This document shows, one piece after another, positions 46,981 through 53,947 of a stretch of DNA of 64,000 bases. The first letter of the stretch is position 1; each line of letters opens with the position of its first letter. Under the pieces are notes generated by a model that saw only the letters and a program-made list of their open reading frames with translations, made no database searches and was not told where the DNA came from. Both the position numbers and the translations under genes were made by a program. The DNA comes from Microbacterium sp. MPKO10 (GTDB lineage Bacteria; Actinomycetota; Actinomycetes; Actinomycetales; Microbacteriaceae), in NCBI RefSeq assembly GCF_026107415.2, contig NZ_JAPCHX010000001.1, positions 62,001 to 126,000 of the forward strand, in the 5' to 3' direction.

Positions 46981-48126
46981 TCAGAGTTCGACGTCGATGA
47001 GGACGGGCTCGGGCTGCAGCGTGATGCCGAATTCGGACTGCACGCGTGCCTGGACGAATCGAGCGAGCGCCGCGATGTCGTCGGCACGGGCGTTGCCCTG
47101 ATTCGTGAGGGCGAGCGTGTGCTTCGACGAGATCGCCGCCCGCGAGCCGGGCAGGTGGAAGCCGCGCGAGATGCTGGCGTGCTCGATGAGCCAGGCGGCG
47201 CTGAGCTTCACCTGGCGCTGCGGTGCCGCGGTGATCGGCGGCGGCGCGATCACATCGCTCGACCCGTCGAGCGGAATGACCGTGGCGCTCTCGTCAACGT
47301 CACCGAGCGGCCAGCGCGGAGCGTCGGTGGGAAGCGCGTGGGTGGCGGATTCGGCCACGATCGGGTTGGTGAAGAATGATCCGGCGCTCCATGTGTCACG
47401 GTCGGCGGCGTCGAGAACCATGCCCTTGGAGCGCCGCAGCGCCAGAACAGCGTCGCGGGTGCGCGCGAGCTCGACGCGGTCGCCGAGGTCGACGTCGAGG
47501 GCCTTCGCCAGCTGCGCATAGGCGATCGGGAGGCCGCGACCGTCGGCGGACTCCGTGAGCAGCAGATCGACCGAGAGCACGACGGCCTCGCGGTCAGCAT
47601 CCACGCCGCCGTGGCGTTTGAGGACGGATGTGCGGTATCCGAGCCCCAGCGCGGACGCGGGAACGTGCGTGCGCTCGCCGGTCTCGTAGTCGAGAAGCTC
47701 GACGCCGAAAAGCACGCTCGAGAGCTCCTGCCCGTATGCGCCGATGTTCTGAATGGGGGCCGCGCCGACGGAACCGGGGATGCCCGAGAGCGCCTCGATG
47801 CCGGCGAGGTTGTTCTCGATCGCGTACGCGACGAGATCGTCCCAGGTCTCCCCCGCCTGCACACGCAGCACGACTCCGGCGTCGGTGGTGATGCGCTCGA
47901 TACCGCGCGTGCGCACGAGCACGACGGTTCCCTCGATGCCGGCATCCGCGGCGACGGTGTTGGAGCCACCGCCGAGCACCATCCAGGGGTCGTCGCCCTG
48001 CCACAGCTCGGTCAGCTGGTCGACGAGCTCGTCCGGATCGGTGGCCACCAGCATCCGCTCGGGCGCGCCTCCGACGCCGAGCGTGGTGAGCTCGGCGAGG
48101 GGCGTGGGCTCGGCCAGTTCACTCAC
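46981..48126 (-). CDS. murB: UDP-N-acetylenolpyruvoylglucosamine reductase
   Basis: A 381-residue MurB, the FAD enzyme that completes UDP-MurNAc. TTLGVGGAPE and LGGGSNTVAAD are FAD-binding segments, GIEALSGIPGSVGAAPIQNIGAYGQEL the substrate loop, WSAGSFFTNP the catalytic serine region and SSKHTLALTNQGNA the C-terminal motif. The GTG at 48126 overlaps the stop of the dehydratase gene (GTGA), so the long upstream extension is not used. Confidence 0.95.
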   Translation of the reverse strand: MSELAEPTPLAELTTLGVGGAPERMLVATDPDELVDQLTELWQGDDPWMVLGGGSNTVAADAGIEGTVVLVRTRGIERITTDAGVVLRVQAGETWDDLVAYAIENNLAGIEALSGIPGSVGAAPIQNIGAYGQELSSVLFGVELLDYETGERTHVPASALGLGYRTSVLKRHGGVDADREAVVLSVDLLLTESADGRGLPIAYAQLAKALDVDLGDRVELARTRDAVLALRRSKGMVLDAADRDTWSAGSFFTNPIVAESATHALPTDAPRWPLGDVDESATVIPLDGSSDVIAPPPITAAPQRQVKLSAAWLIEHASISRGFHLPGSRAAISSKHTLALTNQGNARADDIAALARFVQARVQSEFGITLQPEPVLIDVEL

Positions 48127-48560
48127 CGCAGATCCACGGCCACCTGTGCCTTGCCGAGCACGGTGGCAGAGTCGAACGAAACGGTCAGGTCGATGCGCGC
48201 GGTCTGAGCCTCGACGTCGACGGCGCCCACTTTCGCGGCGATCGTGACATCGGCTCCGCTCTGCGGGTCGACGACGACGGGGCGGGTGAACTTCACCTGG
48301 TAGTCGGTCACGCGGGCGGGGTCGCCGAGCCAATCGACGACCGGCTGCACGGCCACGCCCATCGTCAGCATCCCGTGGGCGATCACGCCGGGCAGATCGA
48401 CGGATGCTGCCACGTCATCGCGATAGTGAATGGGGTTGAAGTCCCCCGAGGCACCGGCGTAGCGCACGAGCGTGTCGCGCGTAAAGGTGACCTGGCGTTC
48501 AGCGACGACGTCGCCGACGGTCAGCTCGGCTGCGGGCGGGGCGGATGCTGCGGTGCTCAT
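48123..48560 (-). CDS. MaoC-like hot-dog dehydratase, HadB-type
   Basis: A 145-residue protein with the hydratase-2 motif YAGASGDFNPIHYRDDVAA (catalytic D and H) and PGVIAHGMLTMG. It should pair with the upstream HadA-like protein into a (3R)-hydroxyacyl-ACP dehydratase; its role in a genus probably without mycolic acids is unclear. 4-bp overlaps on both sides couple it to its partner and to murB. Confidence 0.85.
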   Translation of the reverse strand: MSTAASAPPAAELTVGDVVAERQVTFTRDTLVRYAGASGDFNPIHYRDDVAASVDLPGVIAHGMLTMGVAVQPVVDWLGDPARVTDYQVKFTRPVVVDPQSGADVTIAAKVGAVDVEAQTARIDLTVSFDSATVLGKAQVAVDLR

Positions 48561-49003
48561 TCGTCTCCTCGCACAACGAGAGTGGAGATCGCGGTGACGA
48601 CGTGGTCGCCGGATGCGTCGGTGATGACCGTGTCGGCCGTGACCATGGAGTGCGGCCCGAGGGTCTTGATGCTCGACACGGTGAGCTGTGCTGTCAGTTC
48701 GTCTCCGGCGACGACAGCGCGAGTGTAGGTAAAGCGCTGGTTGCCGTGGACGACGCGGCTGAAGTCGATGCCAGCGTCGGGCTCGGCGAGCAGCTGCGCG
48801 AGCGTCTTCTCCTGCACCACGACGGGGAACGTCGTCGGGGCGACGAGGTCCGCGTGGCCTGCGGCACGTGCGGCATCGACGTCGAGGTGGATGTCGTTCG
48901 TCGCGAGCACGGCATGCGCGAACTCGCGCACCTTCTCACGCCCGACGAGGTACGGATCGGTCGGGGGCAGTGTGCGCCCCTGCAGTTCGGGATTCACTGA
49001 CAC
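48557..49003 (-). CDS. FAS1/MaoC N-terminal-type dehydratase, HadA-type
   Basis: A 148-residue hot-dog protein (UPF0336 type) lacking the catalytic D-x4-H motif, as expected for the substrate-binding partner: YLVGREKVREFAHAVLATNDIHLDV and APTTFPVVVQ are typical. The GTG at 49003 comes 7 nt after TAAGCT, so transcription and translation probably begin together. First gene of the four-gene murB run. Confidence 0.85.
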   Translation of the reverse strand: MSVNPELQGRTLPPTDPYLVGREKVREFAHAVLATNDIHLDVDAARAAGHADLVAPTTFPVVVQEKTLAQLLAEPDAGIDFSRVVHGNQRFTYTRAVVAGDELTAQLTVSSIKTLGPHSMVTADTVITDASGDHVVTAISTLVVRGDE

Positions 49004-49051
49004 AGGGGCCAGCTTACCGGGAGCCTGCTTGGCACGTGCCGAGAAACGAGG

Positions 49052-49435
49052 CTAGCGCTGAGCATCTTCTGAGATCTTCTGCCTCAGGGCCGCCACGTCT
49101 GCTTGCCGCACCATGAAGCCCAGCGAGACGATCTTCCTGCCGTCCGCACGAGTCGACAGCACATCGCCGTCCGTCGACAGGTCTGCGAGCGAGGTGATCG
49201 GGTAGCGCTTGAGCACCATGCCGAGAGGATTCCGCACCTGAACCTCGGTGGCAGTAATCGACACAGACGGGTTCACGAGCATCAGGACGCCCAGAACCAT
49301 CAGAATCACCCCGGCAACCGCCTGGATCACCTGCGGAGTCACCAGCATCAGAAGCAGATTGAGCGCTCCGATGACGACAAGCGCGATCGGCAGAGGCTTC
49401 GAATATCGAATCGTCAGAATGCTCACCCGTTCCAC
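49052..49435 (-). CDS. hypothetical membrane protein with PH-like tail
   Basis: A 127-residue protein with two close membrane helices (about 15-33 and 36-54) followed by a soluble beta-rich region (NPSVSITATEVQVRNPLGMVLKRYPITSLADL) resembling a bacterial PH-like domain. No catalytic motif. A monocistronic gene between the dehydratase and alkA genes. Confidence 0.7.
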   Translation of the reverse strand: MERVSILTIRYSKPLPIALVVIGALNLLLMLVTPQVIQAVAGVILMVLGVLMLVNPSVSITATEVQVRNPLGMVLKRYPITSLADLSTDGDVLSTRADGRKIVSLGFMVRQADVAALRQKISEDAQR

Positions 49436-49496
49436 TTTACTGAGACCCGGCTCTTGACAGCCAGGGCAGAGCTACCCGTCTGTCTGCGCACTCGCG

Positions 49497-50492
49497 TCAC
49501 ACGCAGTACGCGTGCTCCGTCCAGAGATGGAACGTCGCATACGCTCGACGTGGCCGCCAGGCTTCGCCCCGCGCCATCGCCTCGCGCACGTCGGCGGCCC
49601 CCATCGCACGCCGCAGCACGAGGTCGCCGGCCGGGAACGCATCGCGATCGCCCACTGCGCGCACCGCGAGGTAGTCCGCTGTCCACGGGCCGATGCCCTT
49701 CAGCCCGAGCAGGCGATGCCGGATGCTGACAGGGTCGCCGTCGAGCGTCAGCCCGGACGCCAGCTCGGTGACGACCGTATGCAGTGTCGCCGCCCGCGAG
49801 CGCGTGAGCCCGATCGCGTCGCGGATCGTCGCCGGATCAAGCGCGGCGATCTCGGCAGCATCCGGGAAGTGCCGAAAACCCGTCGCCGGGTCGTGCGTGG
49901 CGAACGCCGCGACGAAGCGACGTTGAAAGGTGCGCGCGGACGCGAGTGAGACCTGCTGACCCAGAACGGCGAAGCAGGCGGCCTCGAGATCGTCGAGGTG
50001 ACCGAGGATGCGCAGGCCGGGACGTTTGCTGATGAGCGGGCCGATGACGGCGTCGTCGCCCAGCTGCTCCGCCGTCTCGGTCGGGTCGACGTCGAGGTCG
50101 AGCCACCGCCGCACCCGACGCTCAAGGGCGGCGTCAACCGGCAGCGAACTGCTGAGCGCAACGTGGTCGTCGGCGAACGTGACGCGGAGAACTCCGGTGC
50201 GCCCGTGGTGCCGGATGCCGCGCTCGATGACAGCATCCTGTGTCTCACCCGTCGTGTTCTGAGCTGTCTTGTTTTGAGCCGTGCCAGTGACCTCGTCGAC
50301 AGGCTTCGACTCGGTTGTCCTGCGCCCCGCACGAGTTCGGGCACACTCCGTGTGTCCCGGTGCGTGGCGGGCGCCAGTGGGCTCGGGGGCGTCGATTCCG
50401 GGTACCGCATGTGTGCGCTGCGCGGCGAGCAGCGCGTCGACGTCGTAGGGCGATGTGAACGCCAGCGTCTGTGCGTGCGGGAGTTCGGGCAT
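49497..50492 (-). CDS. AlkA-type DNA-3-methyladenine glycosylase
   Basis: A 331-residue HhH-GPD glycosylase. The N-terminal AlkA domain begins FTSPYDVDALLAAQRTHAVPG and is interrupted by about 45 polar residues (around 35-80, with TGTAQNKTAQNTTGETQD) not seen in E. coli AlkA. LGLKGIGPWTADYLAVRAVGDRDAFPAGDL gives the helix-hairpin-helix, the catalytic aspartate region and the conserved aromatic face. It is 3 bp past ogt on the same strand, making an alkylation-repair pair. Confidence 0.88.
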   Translation of the reverse strand: MPELPHAQTLAFTSPYDVDALLAAQRTHAVPGIDAPEPTGARHAPGHTECARTRAGRRTTESKPVDEVTGTAQNKTAQNTTGETQDAVIERGIRHHGRTGVLRVTFADDHVALSSSLPVDAALERRVRRWLDLDVDPTETAEQLGDDAVIGPLISKRPGLRILGHLDDLEAACFAVLGQQVSLASARTFQRRFVAAFATHDPATGFRHFPDAAEIAALDPATIRDAIGLTRSRAATLHTVVTELASGLTLDGDPVSIRHRLLGLKGIGPWTADYLAVRAVGDRDAFPAGDLVLRRAMGAADVREAMARGEAWRPRRAYATFHLWTEHAYCV

Positions 50493-50495
50493 CGG

Positions 50496-51008
50496 TCAGA
50501 ACAGCCTGTCTGTGGCCGGCGACGAATCGCGTTCGAGCGAGAGCAGAAACCGCTTGCGTTCGAGCCCGCCCGCGTAGCCGGTGAGCGATCCGTCGGCACC
50601 GATGACGCGGTGGCACGGAACGATGATCGAGAGCGGGTTGCGCCCGTTCGCCGTGCCGACAGCGCGCGAGAGGTTCGGGTCACCCAGCTCGGTGGCAAGG
50701 TCGCCGTAACTGCGCGTCTGCCCGTACGGAATGTCGCGCAGCAGCATCCACACGCTCTTCTCGAATTCGGTGCCCTCGGGGTCGAGCTCCATGTCGAAGC
50801 GTCGACGCTCCCCCGCAAAGTACTCGTCGAGCTGGCGTGCGGCGACAGCGAACGCCGCGTCGTCGCGCGGGCCGAGCTCGTCGCCTCCGTGTGCGTGGCG
50901 TGGCACATCCATCCACACCGCCGTGAGGTTCGCGCCACCGGATGCTGGTCGACCCACCAGCGTGAGCGCGCCGATCGGTGAGTCGACGACGCTGTGCAGA
51001 ACGGTCAT
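50496..51008 (-). CDS. ogt: methylated-DNA--protein-cysteine methyltransferase
   Basis: A 170-residue Ogt. The active-site motif is IIVPCHRVIG with the acceptor cysteine, followed by YAGGLERKRFLLSLE; the helix-turn-helix RAVGTANGRNP lies before it. The ATG at 51008 has GGAGG 4-5 nt upstream; a longer frame does not. It directly demethylates O6-alkylguanine and is co-transcribed with the AlkA-type gene. Confidence 0.94.
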   Translation of the reverse strand: MTVLHSVVDSPIGALTLVGRPASGGANLTAVWMDVPRHAHGGDELGPRDDAAFAVAARQLDEYFAGERRRFDMELDPEGTEFEKSVWMLLRDIPYGQTRSYGDLATELGDPNLSRAVGTANGRNPLSIIVPCHRVIGADGSLTGYAGGLERKRFLLSLERDSSPATDRLF

Positions 51009-51252
51009 GATGCCTCCAGTCTCCCGCATACGGCCGACGGTGTGGCGACCGGGCGCCCGCAGGACGGGTACAGGTGGCAGACGCGTGGGCGGCACGATCT
51101 GTGAGGCGCGGTTGGGAATCCTCGAGAGACGCCGCACCGGCAGCATCCGCACTCTCGGCGTTCGGCCTGCGGTAGTCCACGCTGTCACAGCTGGTGGCCT
51201 GCCTGACGACCGCTGCGTCTGCCACGGAGGGCCGCCGGCGAGCGGCCTCGCG

Positions 51253-52020
51253 CTAGCGGGTCCGGATCGCCCGGATCGACAGCTGCACGGCGATCGCCAC
51301 GAGGAAGGCGGCGAACAGGATGTTGCCGAGCATCGGATCCACAGCGCCGGCCACGATCGCGCCGAGTGAGGTGGTCAGGCACGCGCACAGCCCGATCGTG
51401 AGCGCCGCCGGAATGTCGACGTTGCGGCGGCGCGAGTTGCCGATCGTCCCCGAGATCGCCGTGGGAATCATCACCGCGAGCGAGGTTCCTTTGGCGACGA
51501 GATCGCTCGCTCCGAACAGCAGAATGAGCATCGGGACGATGACCGCTCCGCCCCCGATGCCGAGAATTCCCGACAGGATGCCGACGACAAGACCGAGCAC
51601 GAGCAGCCCGATGACCGGCAGAACGCCGAGGTGAATATCGGCGTCACGCGAGGGTATGACGAAGAACAGCGAGACGACGACGATCAGCAGGAAGACGATG
51701 AACGCCCACTGCACGATCTTCTTCGGCAGCTTATGCAGCAGCACGCTGCCGATCTGCGCGCCGACGATCGACCCGATGCACAGCACGATGGCGGCGATCA
51801 GCGCTACGTCGCCATTGACGGCATACGAGATCACCCCCGCGACTGAGATCGGAACAATCGCCGCGAGCGATGTGCCTGCCGCGCGCTTCTGCCCGAAGCC
51901 AGCCAGTGTGATGAGCATCGGCACGATCAGAATGCCGCCGCCGACGCCGAAGAGCCCCGACATGAACCCGGCGATGAGACCGATTGCGACGAACCAGAGC
52001 CAGTCGATGCGTCGTCTCAT
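51253..52020 (-). CDS. TauE/SafE-family sulfite exporter-like protein
   Basis: A 255-residue membrane protein with about eight helices and the duplicated family motif: GLFGVGGGILIVPML near residue 25 and GILGIGGGAVIVPML near 155. Family members export sulfite or C2 sulfonates. The neighbourhood gives no hint of substrate. The gap 51009-51252 on its downstream side shows no gene. Confidence 0.88.
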   Translation of the reverse strand: MRRRIDWLWFVAIGLIAGFMSGLFGVGGGILIVPMLITLAGFGQKRAAGTSLAAIVPISVAGVISYAVNGDVALIAAIVLCIGSIVGAQIGSVLLHKLPKKIVQWAFIVFLLIVVVSLFFVIPSRDADIHLGVLPVIGLLVLGLVVGILSGILGIGGGAVIVPMLILLFGASDLVAKGTSLAVMIPTAISGTIGNSRRRNVDIPAALTIGLCACLTTSLGAIVAGAVDPMLGNILFAAFLVAIAVQLSIRAIRTR

Positions 52021-52100
52021 TCAGCGGTGCCCCTCACTTTGTCAACGCCACACAGACTATCGCGGTCGCACCGCGTCACGCGCCATGGTCGAATAGAGTC

Positions 52101-52877
52101 ATGCTTCCCACAGCGCCAGACCCCCGCATGATCCGCTCGGGCGATATCGAGATCGCCACCTATGAGATCGGTGATCCGGATGCTCCGCCCGTGGTCCTCG
52201 TGCACGGCTTCGCCTCGAGCGCCGAAGCCAACTGGGTCCTCACCGGGTGGACGCGCGAGCTGACACGCGCCGGCTACCGCATCATCGCGCTCGACCACCG
52301 CGCCCACGGCCGCAGTGACAAGCCGCACGATCGGGAGGCCTACAGCATGAGCCTCCTGCGTGACGACGTGTACCGCACAATGGACGCCTACTCGATTTCC
52401 ACGGCGCCCTGGATCGGATACTCGATGGGGGCACGCGTCACCTGGTACGCCGCGCTGACGAAGAACGACCGCATCAGCCGTGCGGTTCTGGGCGGCATCC
52501 CAAAGGCTGACCCATTCGCGCGCCTCGACGTCCGGCAGGCTCGGGGCTACACCGAGATGGGGCTGCCGATTTCGGATGCTGTCACACGCACGTACATGCA
52601 GATGGCGTCGGAGCAGCGTGACAACGATCTGTTCGCACTCGTCGCGCTCGTCGAAGGGCTTCGCGGCGACCCGGATGCCGCGATCGAGGAGCCTCCCGCA
52701 CAGCCGCTGCTGATCGCTGCCGGAAGTGACGACGCGATCGCGGCGGAAGCACGCAGCCTCGCCGATGCGACGCCGAATGCCCGGTTTCTCGACCTGCCGG
52801 GCCGCACCCACTTCAATGCGCCGACCTCCGGAGTCTTCCGCCGCGCGGCCATCGAGTTTCTGCGGGAGGACGCATGA
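52101..52877 (+). CDS. alpha/beta hydrolase
   Basis: A 258-residue hydrolase: VVLVHGFASSAEANW (oxyanion HG), DHRAHGRSDKP, nucleophile elbow GYSMGA (serine), and the C-terminal GRTHFNAPT holding the histidine. Start ATG at 52101; an ATG at 52128 is an alternative. Overlaps the SGNH hydrolase gene by 4 bp. The substrate is not evident. Confidence 0.86.
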   Translation: MLPTAPDPRMIRSGDIEIATYEIGDPDAPPVVLVHGFASSAEANWVLTGWTRELTRAGYRIIALDHRAHGRSDKPHDREAYSMSLLRDDVYRTMDAYSISTAPWIGYSMGARVTWYAALTKNDRISRAVLGGIPKADPFARLDVRQARGYTEMGLPISDAVTRTYMQMASEQRDNDLFALVALVEGLRGDPDAAIEEPPAQPLLIAAGSDDAIAAEARSLADATPNARFLDLPGRTHFNAPTSGVFRRAAIEFLREDA

Positions 52878-53635
52878 TCCACAGCTACGTGGCTGTCGGC
52901 GACAGCTTCACCGAGGGCGTCGGCGATGACCGCCCGGGCGGAACCGTGCGCGGCTGGGCCGATTTCGTGGCGATCGGGCTGCAGGCAGCATCCGCCGACC
53001 CTGTCGGCTACGCCAATCTCGCGATCCGCGGGCGCAAGCTGGGTCCGATCATCGACGAACAGCTGGAGCCCGCCCTCGCACTCGGCGCAGACATGCTGAC
53101 GTTCAACGGCGGCGGCAATGACATCATGCGGCCGCGCGTCAAGATCGATTGGGTCGTCGAGCGCACGATGGACGTGGTCGACCGCACACTCGCCACCGAC
53201 ACGCGACCGGTCATTCTGGCGGGAGCCAACCCGTCGCGGCAGCTTCCGCTGGGCCGGGTGATCCGGGGGCGCGGTGATGCCCTCGCGGACGCCGTCGCCG
53301 ATGCGCTCGGGGGAACGGGTGTGCTGTTCGTCGACAACTGGCACGACGAGCAGCTTGAGGCGGCCCGCTACTGGTCGGCCGACAAGCTGCATCTGAACGC
53401 GCTCGGTCATGCCCGGGTCGCCGCGAATGTGCTTGAGGCGCTTGGCGTCGCTGTTCCGTCAGAATGGGGCGTCGACGAGGTAGCGGATGCTGCCGAGGGC
53501 GAACGCCGCACATTCACGTACTACCGCACGTACGTTCTGCCGTGGATCGGGCGCCGGCTGACCGGGCGCTCGTCGGGGGACGGCCGCGAGGCAAAGCGCC
53601 CCACGCTTCAGCCGGTCAGCGCACCGAGCGAGTAG
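52874..53635 (+). CDS. SGNH/GDSL-family hydrolase
   Basis: A 253-residue esterase-like protein without signal peptide. Block I YVAVGDSFTEG (serine), block II LAIRGRKL, block III TFNGGGNDI (Asn) and block V DKLHLNALGHAR (Asp-His). A basic C-terminal segment (GRRLTGRSSGDGREAKRPT) follows. Coupled to the alpha/beta hydrolase gene. Confidence 0.9.
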   Translation: MIHSYVAVGDSFTEGVGDDRPGGTVRGWADFVAIGLQAASADPVGYANLAIRGRKLGPIIDEQLEPALALGADMLTFNGGGNDIMRPRVKIDWVVERTMDVVDRTLATDTRPVILAGANPSRQLPLGRVIRGRGDALADAVADALGGTGVLFVDNWHDEQLEAARYWSADKLHLNALGHARVAANVLEALGVAVPSEWGVDEVADAAEGERRTFTYYRTYVLPWIGRRLTGRSSGDGREAKRPTLQPVSAPSE

Positions 53636-53719
53636 CTGGCTCTGCGCCGCTGCCGGTCTGCGCGGCGAGCACGGAGGCGTCGCCCTTTGGCTGAACGGAG
53701 CGATTCAGCCCCCGACGCC

Positions 53720-53805
53720 GTGCACAAATTCGGAATTTGTTCGCGACACGCCGTGGTAAGCGTATTCCAGCACGGCGTGTCGTCCAGATCTCCGAATTTG
53801 TGCAC
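53720..53805. repeat. 86-bp nested inverted-repeat element
   Basis: Outer 15-bp perfect arms GTGCACAAATTCGGA (53720-53734) and complement (53791-53805); inner 12-bp perfect arms CGACACGCCGTG (53744-53755) and complement (53771-53782); the left end also contains the 17-bp palindrome ACAAATTCGGAATTTGT (53724-53740). The whole could fold into a long two-stage hairpin. It looks like a REP/BIME-type or miniature mobile element, not a simple terminator. Confidence 0.8.
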
Positions 53806-53875
53806 ACGTACCGCGCGGACACCCCCTGCACACACGGAGTCACTCCGTGACGTGGGCTGCCCCCCAGTCGCCGCC

Positions 53876-53935
53876 CTTCAGGTGTCACTATGTGCAGCAT
53901 AGAGCGCTGAATAATGACAACTTCGCCACCTGAAG
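53876..53935 (-). repeat. 60-bp inverted-repeat element, copy 1
   Basis: Arms CTTCAGGTG (53876-53884) and CACCTGAAG (53927-53935) continue with TCACTAT/ATAATGA. Read on the minus strand it aligns without gaps to the 60-bp element at 58538-58597, most strongly in TTCA-GTGGCG-A-TTGTCA-TA at one end and GACA--TGAA at the other. Confidence 0.7.
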
Positions 53936-53947
53936 CGCAGGTCCAGG

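Larger units (their letters stand above)
53636..53947. other. 312-bp convergent gap packed with palindromes
   Basis: Between the convergent ends of the SGNH hydrolase and nitrite reductase genes. It contains the 86-bp nested inverted repeat (53720-53805), a 7-bp hairpin CACGGAG-TCA-CTCCGTG (53833-53849) and a 60-bp inverted-repeat element (53876-53935). No gene is supported here. Confidence 0.75.
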
